Source: Sandaracinaceae bacterium
Lineage (GTDB): Bacteria > Myxococcota_A > Polyangia > Polyangiales > Sandaracinaceae
DNA: 57,091 nucleotides
Direction: 5' to 3'
Assembly: GCA_040218145.1 (NCBI GenBank)
Contig: JAVJQK010000124.1
Span: forward strand, 1 to 57,091
Made by a program: the position numbers and the translations under genes. Of the stretch, positions 27,586 through 36,036 are shown one piece after another. The notes beneath the pieces are model-generated. The model searched no databases and had not been told where the DNA came from. It was given only the letters and a program-made list of their open reading frames with translations. Within the stretch, counting starts at the first letter, position 1. Every line of letters starts with the position of its first letter.

Positions 27586-29007
27586 ATGCCCCCCGAGGCC
27601 AAGCAGGACGCCGCCTTCGACGAGGTCATCGTGGATCTCGTGAACGTCGCGCGCCGCGCGGGGCTCCGGGTCGGCACGGCCGAGACCCTCGACGCCCAGG
27701 CCGCCGCGGCCGCGGTCGGGCTCACCGCGAAAGAGGACTTCCGTGCTGCGCTCGCCGCGACCCTCTGCAAGCGCCCCGAGGACCGCGCCACCTTCGACCG
27801 CGTGTTCGACGGCTTCTTCCGCAGCGACCCGGCGCCGCGGCCGGCCGACCAGCTCCGCGCGCAGGGCGTCGACCAGGACACCCTCGACGCCATGCTCGCG
27901 CGCCTCGAGGCGGCGGGCGGCGACGGGAGCGGCGGCGGGCTCGCCTCGCTCCTCTCGGGGGACGCCGAGATCGAGCAGCGCCTCGAGCGCGCGCTCCGCG
28001 AGGCCAACGTCTCCGGCATGCAGAGCCCCATGCAAGTCGGCTTGTACTCCTTGCGCGTCCTCGAGGAGATGCGCTTCTCGGCCATGGAGCAAGAGGTTGA
28101 GCGGCTCCGCGCGATGCTCGCCGCCGACGGCGCCGACCCGTCCGGCGTCGCCGAGGCGCTCAGCCACGCCCTCGAGGGGCTGCGGCGCCGCGTGCGCGCC
28201 CGCGTCCGCGAGGACTTCGAGGCGAAGAACCCCGACCGCCTCGCCCGCAGCCGCGCCGCGCGCCTCGAGCGGGAGGCGCTCGCCAACCTCGACAAGGACG
28301 AGCTGCGCCAGGTCACCGAGGAGGTCCGCCGCCTCGGCCACGTCCTGCGGGATCGGCTCGAGCGCCAGCGCCGCCGCGCGCGCCGCGGCCGCCTCGACGT
28401 GCGCTCCACCGTGCGCTCCAGCCTCCGCACGGGCGGCGTCCCCTTCGCGCCCGTCTTCCGCCGCCGCCGCCGCGATCGACCGAAGCTCGTCGTCCTCTGC
28501 GACGTCAGCGACTCCGTGCGCGCGGCGGCCCGCTTCCTCCTCGTGCTCGTCTACGCCATGCAGGAGGCCTTCAGCCGCACGCGCAGCTTCGTCTTCGTGC
28601 GCGACGTGGGCGAGTGCACGCAGCTCTTCGACGCCCATCCCGTGGACGAGGCCGTCGCGCTCGCGTTCGGCGGGGACGCGGTCCCGGTCGGCGCCAACAG
28701 CGACTACGGCCGCGTGCTCGGCCAGTTCGCCGAGCGACACCTCGACCTCGTCGACCGCCGCACCACCGTCGTCATCCTCGGCGACGGCCGCAGCAACCAC
28801 CTCGACGCGAACGCCGAGGCCCTCGAGTCCATCCGCCGCCGCGCCGCGCGCGTCGTGTGGCTCAACCCCGAGCCGCGGAACAGCTGGGGCTTCGGCGACA
28901 GCGAGATGGCGCGCTACCTCCCGCACTGCACCTTCGCCGCCTCGGTGCGCAGCCTGGGCGAGCTCCGCCACGCGATCGAGCGCCTCGCCCGCGCGATCAC
29001 CCGCTGA
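27586..29007 (+). CDS. VWA-domain protein, CoxE-like
   Basis: A 473-aa cytoplasmic protein. Residues about 1-290 are helical and Arg/Glu-rich. The C-terminal von Willebrand A domain has the MIDAS motif DVSDSVR (D-x-S-x-S, near residue 305), then TTVVILGDGRSN with the other metal-binding residues, and VVWLNPEPRNSW. CoxE-like proteins pair with a MoxR AAA+ ATPase to insert cofactors or remodel proteins. No MoxR gene is in this window, so the partner must be elsewhere. It starts 4 bp after the thioredoxin-like gene and may share its transcript. Confidence 0.88.
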   Translation: MPPEAKQDAAFDEVIVDLVNVARRAGLRVGTAETLDAQAAAAAVGLTAKEDFRAALAATLCKRPEDRATFDRVFDGFFRSDPAPRPADQLRAQGVDQDTLDAMLARLEAAGGDGSGGGLASLLSGDAEIEQRLERALREANVSGMQSPMQVGLYSLRVLEEMRFSAMEQEVERLRAMLAADGADPSGVAEALSHALEGLRRRVRARVREDFEAKNPDRLARSRAARLEREALANLDKDELRQVTEEVRRLGHVLRDRLERQRRRARRGRLDVRSTVRSSLRTGGVPFAPVFRRRRRDRPKLVVLCDVSDSVRAAARFLLVLVYAMQEAFSRTRSFVFVRDVGECTQLFDAHPVDEAVALAFGGDAVPVGANSDYGRVLGQFAERHLDLVDRRTTVVILGDGRSNHLDANAEALESIRRRAARVVWLNPEPRNSWGFGDSEMARYLPHCTFAASVRSLGELRHAIERLARAITR

Positions 29008-29132
29008 CCGAAGACGAAGCCCAGGCCCTCCATGGACCGGGAGCGGCGCAGAACTGACGCCGCGTCGGGGCACCTTCGCACCGGGGATGCGCGGCCCGTC
29101 GCTTGCAGCTCCGAGCGTGAGGAGGCCCCACC

Positions 29133-29507
29133 ATGCACGGAACCCAGCATCGCATCGAGACCCGCCGCTTCGAGCGCGCGGACGAGGCGCTCGACTTCGC
29201 GGACCACGGGCGCATCGACATCCTGAAGCTCGCCGACGGAACCACGGGCATGCACGCCGTGCTGAAGCCGGGCTGGACCTGGACCGGAGACGAGAAGCCG
29301 CTGCTCGGCAACCCGGACGCCTGCCCGATGAGCCACACCGGCTACTGCATCGGAGGCGAGCTGGTCGTGACCATGGTCGAGAGCGGCGCCGAGACGCACC
29401 TCCGCCCGGGAGACTTCTTCGAGATCCCGCCGGGCCACGACGCCTACGTGGTCGGCGACCGGGCGTGCGAGCTGATCCTCTTCGCGCCACCCGAGCACGC
29501 GGACTGA
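29133..29507 (+). CDS. Small cupin-fold protein
   Basis: A 124-aa protein preceded by GAGGAGG close to its ATG. The cupin core is visible: ELVVTMVESGAETHLRPGDFFEIPPGHDAYVVGD. The metal-binding histidines are only partly preserved: His in TGYCIGG and ETHLRPGD, and PGHD is the second cupin His. Small cupins often bind a metal or a small carbohydrate. The function is otherwise unknown. It is followed by 133 bp without a gene. Confidence 0.8.
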   Translation: MHGTQHRIETRRFERADEALDFADHGRIDILKLADGTTGMHAVLKPGWTWTGDEKPLLGNPDACPMSHTGYCIGGELVVTMVESGAETHLRPGDFFEIPPGHDAYVVGDRACELILFAPPEHAD

Positions 29508-29640
29508 CGCCGCCGCCCGGCCAGGCTCCGCGTGGGGCTCACGCTGCACCACCCCGACTCCTGCTCAGGTTCGGCGACGACGAAGAGGGCGATGACGTGG
29601 CTGCGCATGCGAGCACGCTACCCCACCTGTTTGGGCGCGC

Positions 29641-30669
29641 TCAGAGACCCGGCGCGCGCTCGAAGCGCATCTCCCGCAGGATCGCGATCAGCGGCGCGTG
29701 TTCTTCTTCGGGGCCGCAGACGTGGATCGCGACGGCCGCCCGCGGCTCGGGGCCGACCGCGCGGACCGAGCGACAGGGAAGAGGAGGTGGGCCGTCGGAT
29801 TCGCTGTCCAGATCCGCGATGAAGTCTTGCCAGGGGTCGGGGGACTCTACCCACCGCGGCCGCTGGGGTAGGACCCGGGCGCGGAACCGTCTCGGGTCGA
29901 AGGACCCTTCGGCGCGCGTGTACCAGGAATAGATCGAGACGAACGCCTCTCCGGGGCCTCTCAGGGCGTAGGAGACCTGCCACTGGTCGGTGAGCCCGCC
30001 CGTGCTCGACAGCGTGAAGCCCGCCGGGAGCTCCACCCTGAGCACGTGACCGAACGCCAGCGCCGCGCGCGCCGTGCGCGGCTCGAGCGGAGGCACCTCG
30101 AGGTGGTCGCGCAGGAAGCTCAGCACGGGCTCCACGCGCGCGAGGCAACGCTCGCTCGGCCTACGAGCGCCGACGCGCAGGAAGATCGTCGAGTCATCGG
30201 GCGTGGCCACCGACACGAACGCGCCGCCCTCGTCCCGCGCGCCCGCGCCGTCGACGTCGGGGCGCTCCCGGGTCTCGAGCGAGAGCGCGCAGTCCGTCGC
30301 GACGAGGCGATGGCGGCTCACCCCATAGCTCAGGTTCTCCGCGGTCTCGAGTGGCTGCGTGAGCCCGCCTCCTTCGCTCACGCAGTCGCCCCCTTCGATG
30401 GTCCAGCCGCTCGGCGCCTCGGTTCGAGCGCGCCCACACGCGATCGCGAACGGCGTCCCCGGGCCTTCCTCCGGAGCCACCTCGACGACCGGCGGCGGCG
30501 CTGGCGGACTCACCTCGGGCGAAGGCTCCGCGGGAGGAGCGGGCTCGGCTGCGGTGGGTTCCGCGACCACGGATCGCGGCGCGGCTGGGGGCGGAGTCGA
30601 CGGGCCGCAGCCCATCAGCAGCACGACCCACACGCACGCGATCCGGATGGAGTGACGTGGCGTCTTCAT
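29641..30669 (-). CDS. Hypothetical lipoprotein
   Basis: A 342-aa lipoprotein. The start MKTPRHSIRIACVWVVLLMGCG gives the lipidation Cys near residue 22. It is followed by a Pro/Ala/Glu linker of about 50 residues and then a beta-rich globular part (FAIACGRARTEAPSGWTIEG, DQWQVSYALRGPGEAFVSIYSW). There are five more Cys residues, probably in disulphides. No enzyme motif is seen. The upstream in-frame start would put residues before the signal, so it is rejected. It is divergent from the next gene at 30765. Confidence 0.7.
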   Translation of the reverse strand: MKTPRHSIRIACVWVVLLMGCGPSTPPPAAPRSVVAEPTAAEPAPPAEPSPEVSPPAPPPVVEVAPEEGPGTPFAIACGRARTEAPSGWTIEGGDCVSEGGGLTQPLETAENLSYGVSRHRLVATDCALSLETRERPDVDGAGARDEGGAFVSVATPDDSTIFLRVGARRPSERCLARVEPVLSFLRDHLEVPPLEPRTARAALAFGHVLRVELPAGFTLSSTGGLTDQWQVSYALRGPGEAFVSIYSWYTRAEGSFDPRRFRARVLPQRPRWVESPDPWQDFIADLDSESDGPPPLPCRSVRAVGPEPRAAVAIHVCGPEEEHAPLIAILREMRFERAPGL

Positions 30670-30764
30670 CCAGTGCAGCCTCTCACGCGCGGGGGAAGGT
30701 ACGGTCCGTCTTCTCGGTACACTCCCACCCACGGGGCTGTCGACGCAGCGAAGAGCAGGAGTCC

Positions 30765-32237
30765 ATGCGGATCTTCACCAACGGAAAGCTGACCGTCCTC
30801 CTCACCCCGAGCCACGTCTATCGCTGGCCGCGCAGGGGCGAGCCGAGCGTGGTGAAGAAGAAGTCGCCGGGCGCGACCGACATGGACGAGAGCGGGGTGC
30901 TGCTCGTCAGCTCGAAGGGCGAGGACCTCACGTCGGCCTTCGCCCCGCACTACGACGAGGCGACGGTGCTCGACGCGGGCCTCCTCGACGACGCGCGCGC
31001 CGCCTTCCTGCACGGCGACCAGACCCTCACGTGGGGGCCGCCGCCCTCCGATGACTGGGCGCAGCGGGTCGACGTCTCGAAGCACCGGAGCGAGTTCCCC
31101 GACTGGGCGGCCGCGCATCGGATCGGCCCCTTCGGCGTGCGTGACGATCTCGACGAGGAGGAGCAGGCCTACGAGCAGGAGCGCATCGACGCGCGCGGTG
31201 TCGGCTTCCCGCACGGGATCCTCCTCGCCAACGCGCACGGGATCGGGATCGCCTCGAACTTCTCCGGCAACGTGGCCCTCTTCCGACCGGACGAGACCGA
31301 GCCGAGCGTCGCCTTCCGGCTCGGCCTCGCCGAGGAGGACCGCGTCTACGCGCGCCCCACGAAGGACGGCCTGCTCGTCACCGTCGTCTTCAACGGCCGC
31401 TTCTCGCTGCTCCTCCGTGTCGACGCGAAGGGGAAGCTGCGCGCCGCGGTCCCGGAGCAGCAGGGCGGACGCACGCCCGCGCTCGAGATGGGGCGGCTCG
31501 TCCTCGACATCGTCGACACCAAGGCCGTCGTCCGCGACGCGAAGCTCGCGGAGCTGTCCTCGAGCGACGTCGTCATGAGGCCGATGACCGCGGCCGCGTC
31601 GGCCGACGGGCGGCACTTCGCCATCGCCGACAGCTTCGGCGGCGACCTCGCGCTCTACGCCGTCAGCGCCAAGGGCGCGATCAGAGAGGTCGACCGCATC
31701 TCCTACGCGGACCTCCGACGGCAGGCGAAGGCGGAGGCCGACCTCGCGGACGCGCCGCCGTTCGACCCCGAGCGCATGACCGGCACGCCGAGCATCGGCT
31801 TCGCGATGAAGCCCGTCGTCTCGCCGCCGTGGACGCTCGCGCCGGGCCGCTTCGAGCTCCCGCTCATCGTGCGGAGCGCGGGCGGGGAGGGCCGGGGCGT
31901 GGCGATCCGGCTGAGCGGCGCCGCGCTCGACGAGGTGAAGCTCGACCGCGTCACCCTCGGCGACGAGAGCGCGGCGTTCGCGCCCGACGGAGACGGCCAG
32001 CGCGCGGAGCTGCCGAGCGCGACGCTCCTCGCGGACCTCGTGCGCCCCATCGACCCGCCGCCCACGAAAGAACAGCGCGAGATCGTGGGTCAGCTCGTGG
32101 GCGAGACCCACCTCGAGCTCGTCGTGCACGGCCACGCGGAGAAGCCCTCCAACGCCATGCTCCGGGTGGAGGTCTCCGCCCTCGGCGCGACGAGCTCGCC
32201 GCTCAAGTGGATGCGGCCGCTGGTCGTGAAGGCGTGA
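30765..32237 (+). CDS. Hypothetical beta-rich protein
   Basis: A 490-aa cytoplasmic protein; AGGAG lies close to the ATG. The first 350 residues look like a repeated four-stranded sheet pattern (GILLANAHGIGIASNFSGNVALFRP, GLLVTVVFNGRFSLLLRVDAKG, ADGRHFAIADSFGGDLALYAVS), which suggests a beta-propeller. The last 150 residues form a different domain. I do not recognise a family. The stop overlaps the start of the next lipoprotein gene (TGATG), so the two are translationally coupled. Confidence 0.7.
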   Translation: MRIFTNGKLTVLLTPSHVYRWPRRGEPSVVKKKSPGATDMDESGVLLVSSKGEDLTSAFAPHYDEATVLDAGLLDDARAAFLHGDQTLTWGPPPSDDWAQRVDVSKHRSEFPDWAAAHRIGPFGVRDDLDEEEQAYEQERIDARGVGFPHGILLANAHGIGIASNFSGNVALFRPDETEPSVAFRLGLAEEDRVYARPTKDGLLVTVVFNGRFSLLLRVDAKGKLRAAVPEQQGGRTPALEMGRLVLDIVDTKAVVRDAKLAELSSSDVVMRPMTAAASADGRHFAIADSFGGDLALYAVSAKGAIREVDRISYADLRRQAKAEADLADAPPFDPERMTGTPSIGFAMKPVVSPPWTLAPGRFELPLIVRSAGGEGRGVAIRLSGAALDEVKLDRVTLGDESAAFAPDGDGQRAELPSATLLADLVRPIDPPPTKEQREIVGQLVGETHLELVVHGHAEKPSNAMLRVEVSALGATSSPLKWMRPLVVKA

Positions 32238-32761
32238 TGGCCCGGGCCTTCGCGGTGCTGCTCGCTAGCCTGCTCGGCGCGTGCGGAGGCGCGGACCGTG
32301 ACCTCTCACCCGATGATCCCGTGGCTCGGGATCTCGCAGCCTGCCGCCGAACCTGCCCCACGTTGGGCATCGACGACGGCGCTCGGTGCGAGTCGCTCTG
32401 CACGGAGCCGTGCGACGAGCTGTCGGCGACGTACGGCATGGCGCAGGAGCGCTGTGAGCAGCTTCAGGCGGGAGCGCTCGCCCCGAGCGCGGCCGACGAG
32501 CCCAACGGGGCCGAGTCCTGCGGCGACTTCGTGGCCTTCCTCTTCGACTGCGACATCGGGCGCCCGCCCCGCGATCCCACCCTCGATCGAGGCACCCAGC
32601 TGAACAACGAGCTCGTCGTCATGCAGGGCGTGATCGCCAATTGCCAGGCGCGCCGCCGACCGTACGACCCCGCGCTGATCGCGTGCTTCCGCGCCGCGTC
32701 CGGCGACTGCGCGCGCTACTCGGCTTGCGCAGACGAGGCCGTCGCGGCGCGCGCCGAGTAG
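32237..32761 (+). CDS. Cysteine-rich lipoprotein
   Basis: A 174-aa lipoprotein, signal MARAFAVLLASLLGACGG. About 12 cysteines in pairs (AACRRTCPTL, RCESLCTEPCDEL, SGDCARYSACADE) indicate a small disulphide-bonded domain of the myxobacterial secreted type. The ATG overlaps the stop of the preceding gene. The function is unknown. Confidence 0.7.
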   Translation: MARAFAVLLASLLGACGGADRDLSPDDPVARDLAACRRTCPTLGIDDGARCESLCTEPCDELSATYGMAQERCEQLQAGALAPSAADEPNGAESCGDFVAFLFDCDIGRPPRDPTLDRGTQLNNELVVMQGVIANCQARRRPYDPALIACFRAASGDCARYSACADEAVAARAE

Positions 32762-32801
32762 CCATCGCGGACGAGCCGCGCCCGGCGCGTTATGATCGGG
32801 C

Positions 32802-32987
32802 ATGCGCATCACGCTGCTCGTGCCGTTCCTCCTGTCGCTCTTCGCGCTGTTGGCTCTGGGCGCTTGCGGGGGCGGCGAGCCCGAAGCCGAGGCGACCTGG
32901 GAGACCCACACCACCGCGGAGAGCGGCGGCGAGGACGTGTCCGAGCCGGCCGAAGACGCGCCCGAAGAGGAGGGGGAGGTGGAGTAG
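32802..32987 (+). CDS. Small lipoprotein
   Basis: A 61-aa lipoprotein: signal MRITLLVPFLLSLFALLALGACG with lipobox ALGAC. The mature part is only about 38 very acidic residues (EDVSEPAEDAPEEEGEVE). It may be a tiny membrane-anchored charged peptide. It ends 36 bp before the pseudouridine synthase. Confidence 0.55.
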   Translation: MRITLLVPFLLSLFALLALGACGGGEPEAEATWETHTTAESGGEDVSEPAEDAPEEEGEVE

Positions 32988-33023
32988 CCCTCTCCGCCGA
33001 CCCTGCTACACCGCTCGGTCCCC

Positions 33024-33920
33024 ATGGCCGCCGAACGACTCCAAAAGATCCTCGCGCACGCGGGAGTGGCCTCGCGCCGCGCCGCGGAGAAGCTCATCGC
33101 AGACGGGCACGTCCGCGTGAACGGGCGCATCGTCACCGAGCTCGGCACCAAAGCCGACGCCCACAAGGACAAGATCGAGGTCGACGGCAAGCGCGTCGTG
33201 CTCGAGAAGCCCGTCCATTACCTCGTGCACAAGCCGCGCGAGATGGTGACCACCCTGAACGATCCCGAGGGGCGCGAGCACCTGGGGAAGCTGTTGGCGA
33301 AGCTGCCCGAGCGGGTGTACCCCGTAGGGAGGCTCGACTACCACACCAGCGGCGCGCTGCTGGTGACCAACGACGGTGAGCTCACGGATGCGCTCTTGAA
33401 CCCCGCTCGCAACGTCCCGAAGGTGTACGCCGCCAAGCTGCGCGGCCACCTGGACGTCCCCGAGCTGGACAAGCTGCGCAACGGCGTCGAGCTGGACGAC
33501 GGCTACAAGACCAAGCCGGCCGAGGTCTTCGTGCTCCGCGAGGAGAGCAAGAACACCTGGATCCAGATCACCCTGACCGAGGGCAAGAACCGTCAGATCC
33601 ACCGCATGGCCGAGGCCATCGGTCATCCGGTTCAGCGCCTCGCGCGCACCGCCTTCGCTGGCCTGAGCACCGACGACCTGCGCCCGGGCGAGGTCCGCCC
33701 CCTGGCCAAGCGAGAGCTCGACAAGCTCGTGAAGACCTACCTGACGCCGGCCCGGATCCAGAAGGCCAACGCGCGTCAGCAAGCCGACGAGCAGGCGGGC
33801 ATGCCCGTCGCTCCGCAGTCGGCCCCCAGGAGCAAGCCGCGCGGAGGCAGCAAGCGCCGCGCGGGACGCAACCCGCGGAGCCCCGGCCCTCGGGGCAAGC
33901 GCGGAGGAGGTGACCGATGA
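33024..33920 (+). CDS. RluB/RsuA-family 23S rRNA pseudouridine synthase
   Basis: A 298-aa enzyme. An S4 domain (ERLQKILAHAGVASRRAAEKLI) is followed by the catalytic pseudouridine synthase domain with the Asp motif GRLDYHTSGALLVTNDG (catalytic Asp near residue 104) and NRQIHRMAEAIGHPV. The order matches RluB, which modifies U2605 in 23S rRNA, or RsuA-type enzymes. The tail is a basic Arg/Lys/Gly extension for RNA binding. The stop overlaps the next small gene (ATGA). Confidence 0.93.
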   Translation: MAAERLQKILAHAGVASRRAAEKLIADGHVRVNGRIVTELGTKADAHKDKIEVDGKRVVLEKPVHYLVHKPREMVTTLNDPEGREHLGKLLAKLPERVYPVGRLDYHTSGALLVTNDGELTDALLNPARNVPKVYAAKLRGHLDVPELDKLRNGVELDDGYKTKPAEVFVLREESKNTWIQITLTEGKNRQIHRMAEAIGHPVQRLARTAFAGLSTDDLRPGEVRPLAKRELDKLVKTYLTPARIQKANARQQADEQAGMPVAPQSAPRSKPRGGSKRRAGRNPRSPGPRGKRGGGDR

Positions 33921-34171
33921 TGGACGAGATGAACCCCAGCCTCGAAGCGTCCCTCGACGACTTGAAGGTCATCTACCGCGTCCTCGGCGAGCACTTCCAG
34001 GCGCACCCCGAGCTCGCCCAGAACGGCTTCTACCTGAGCCTCCGCCGCCTCCTCGAGGCCCAGGCCGAGGCCGAGGGCGTCGACGTGAGCGACGACGAAG
34101 AGTGGACCGCGTGGCTGCTCGACGTCGCCGATCCGACCGACCCGGAGAACCGCCGGGATCTGCTGAACTGA
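33917..34171 (+). CDS. Small hypothetical protein coupled to the pseudouridine synthase
   Basis: An 84-aa acidic helical protein (LKVIYRVLGEHFQAHPELAQ, FYLSLRRLLEAQAEAEG). The ATG overlaps the stop of the RluB gene by 4 bp, so it is co-translated. No motif is recognised. It may be a ribosome-related accessory; that is inference from context only. Confidence 0.6.
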   Translation: MMDEMNPSLEASLDDLKVIYRVLGEHFQAHPELAQNGFYLSLRRLLEAQAEAEGVDVSDDEEWTAWLLDVADPTDPENRRDLLN

Positions 34172-34187
34172 GTCGCGAAATCCGGGC

Positions 34188-34215
34188 TTGACGCCTGGAA
34201 ACGGCCGTCTATAGT
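34188..34215 (+). promoter_or_regulatory. Sigma-70-like promoter for the tRNA genes
   Basis: TTGACG (34188-34193), 16-bp spacer, TATAGT (34210-34215), 14 bp before the first tRNA. The TTGACG box is very close to consensus, fitting a strongly expressed stable-RNA unit. Confidence 0.7.
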
Positions 34216-34228
34216 GCGGCCTCCCTGG

Positions 34229-34302
<74 letters not shown>

Positions 34303-34327
34303 TCGCCTCCTGACAATCGAAACCTAC

Positions 34328-34343
34328 GCTGTCGCAAGACAGC
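34328..34343 (+). other. GCAA-tetraloop hairpin between the tRNAs
   Basis: GCTGTC-GCAA-GACAGC is a perfect 6-bp stem with a stable tetraloop. It lies in the 48-bp spacer, probably in the shared precursor transcript, and may guide processing. Confidence 0.55.
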
Positions 34344-34350
34344 CCCCTGT

Positions 34351-34424
<74 letters not shown>

Positions 34425-34677
34425 AACTCGGTAGCGCGATCGCTGGCAACAGCGGTCGCGTTTGTCGTTTCGGGACACACCGCGCAGTCGAACGACGCGG
34501 TCGAACGCGAGCTACGGGCAGCTGCTCGCGCTCGATCTCGACGGTTACGTCGAGGTCCTGAGTCGCTCGAGGGGCGCCGCGAACGGCCAGGGCTTGCGCG
34601 CCAAAGACGAACCATCGCAATCCACGAGATTCGAGCTCGTCCCCGATGGCACGGAGCGCCTCACCGAGCGCCGACAT
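34425..34677 (-). pseudogene. Truncated nucleotidyltransferase (MNT/AbiEii-like) gene
   Basis: Only the first about 50 codons survive: ELESRGLRWFVFGAQALAVRG, then APRATQDLDVTVE. This is the start of the nucleotidyltransferase fold, with the Gly-x-Gln/Gly-Ala-x-Ala strand and the D-x-D metal pair. After VEIEREQL the frame becomes unrelated and runs into the antisense of the tRNA. Complete members are usually about 150-200 aa. The break falls at the tRNA, consistent with deletion or recombination at the edge of an island. It overlaps the 83-aa partner gene by 17 bp. Confidence 0.6.
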
Positions 34678-34912
34678 GGGATGCCCGATCGAGGAGCGCG
34701 CGAACCCGGAGATGCGAGTCCAGGTCCGCTCGCCGCGTCGCGTCGTCTGGCCAGTCCGGACGGGTCGCTTTCGCCGCCTCGTACAGCGCTATCGCGATGC
34801 GGACCTTCTCGTCGGTGGGCATCCTCGCGCGCATCTCCCGCGCGAGCCGCTCGGGCGCGCCCCAGTCCCGTGCCGCGTACGCGCGGAGCTCGTCCGGGTC
34901 GAGGCGGTCCAT
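34661..34912 (-). CDS. Small partner protein of the truncated nucleotidyltransferase
   Basis: An 83-aa helical protein (LRAYAARDWGAPERLAREM, AIALYEAAKATRPDWPDDATR). Small proteins of this kind often stand directly before nucleotidyltransferase genes in two-gene modules that resemble toxin-antitoxin pairs. Here the partner is broken, so this may be the leftover of a former module. It has no signal peptide or DNA-binding motif. Confidence 0.65.
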   Translation of the reverse strand: MDRLDPDELRAYAARDWGAPERLAREMRARMPTDEKVRIAIALYEAAKATRPDWPDDATRRADLDSHLRVRALLDRASHVGAR

Positions 34913-34964
34913 GGGCTCATTCTAGCAGCAGGCGATACTCCCCGCGCTTTCCGGAGCCTTCTTC

Positions 34965-35591
34965 TCACCCATCGACCTCGGGTGCACGTGAGTAGAAGAG
35001 CGTCAGCTCGGCGACTCGCAGGTCCGATAGCCCCTTCAGCGTGAGCCCGGGCTGTTTCTGTCCCAGCTCCTCGAACACGCGGAGCGCTGGTGCCCGAACC
35101 TCCTCCACGAAGCGAACATGCGCGACGAGCGCACGGAGGGTCGCGGCGTACTCGAGGAACGCGTCGCGACGCTTCCGCTTGGACCAGGGTATCGAGCGAC
35201 CGAAGAACGCCTCGTGGACTCGCCGGTCGTAGATCGGAACGGTCGAGGGGACGGCGAAGTGGAGCGCCTTGGACGCCGCGATCACGCTCCCCTCGACCAG
35301 CGCCGAGAACCCTTCGATCACGTCCGCGGTGAGCGCGCCGCCGCGGGCGTCGTTCATGGCCACGACGGCGCCGGGCAGCGCGGTGGGGTCCAGGCGAAGG
35401 GCGCGAGGGAGCCACGAGTAGGACATGCTCGCGGCGAGCACGGCGTCGGAGGCGTCGAAAGGCTCCCGCTTCGAGAGCCGATCGAGGCACACCTGGTAGC
35501 TGGTGAAGTAGCTCCGTGTCAGCGCGACCTGGGCTTCGTCGGTGGGAAGGCGCACCGACCGCGCGAGGGCTGCGAGATCGTGGATCTGCAT
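34965..35591 (-). CDS. Hypothetical protein
   Basis: A 208-aa soluble protein. The chosen ATG gives MQIHDLAALARSVRLPTDEAQ; the frame continues upstream but with low-complexity residues. The middle has ASKALHFAVPSTVPIYDRRVHEAFFGR, a pattern (K-x-L-H ... P-x-x-x-P-x-x-D) I have seen in uncharacterised helical proteins of accessory regions. The C-terminus is helical. No clear function. It lies in the accessory block between the tRNAs and the defence genes. Confidence 0.6.
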   Translation of the reverse strand: MQIHDLAALARSVRLPTDEAQVALTRSYFTSYQVCLDRLSKREPFDASDAVLAASMSYSWLPRALRLDPTALPGAVVAMNDARGGALTADVIEGFSALVEGSVIAASKALHFAVPSTVPIYDRRVHEAFFGRSIPWSKRKRRDAFLEYAATLRALVAHVRFVEEVRAPALRVFEELGQKQPGLTLKGLSDLRVAELTLFYSRAPEVDG

Positions 35592-36036
35592 GGGGGCCGC
35601 CGAGACTACCGAGCCGGTGGGCGCTCGACCACGCGCCCGGTATCGATTGAGAACTGTGTTGCGCCGAAACGGGTCCACCTGCATCGTGAGCCGCGTGACC
35701 ACCCGCGGCCGAAAGTTCGTCGTCGGCGAACGCGCCTACCGAAACGCCGTCCGTCACATGCACGCCCTGCACAACGCCAATGTTCTCTGCGGTACCTCGA
35801 TGCCCGCCAGCGCCCGCGCGCCCACGAGGGGGGCCGCATCGATCGGCAAATCACCGTCGAGAAGGCACGAGAGAAGATGGGATGCGCTTCCCCGACCCCA
35901 CGGCCGGGCCGGCCTGCCGCCGCCCGAGACGGTCAAGACACCTGTGGTCAGCTGCTACTAACTTCGTTGCGCTTGCGTAAAGGAAGCCGGCGGTAGACCA
36001 TCGTGGCTCTCAGGGGCCAAAGCAGGTGGGGAAGCA
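35592..36036. other. Gap before the defence operon
   Basis: No convincing gene in 445 bp; short frames in several phases are interrupted and have no recognisable motif. It must hold the promoter of the rightward operon. A GGTGGGG ribosome site (about 36025) stands before the GTG at 36037. No clear -35/-10 pair was found. It could contain decayed coding DNA. Confidence 0.5.

Noticed and set aside
35700-36000. Possible integrase remnant beside the tRNA genes
   Set aside because: Short frames were read in several phases, but no tyrosine recombinase motif (R...H-x-x-R...Y) was found.
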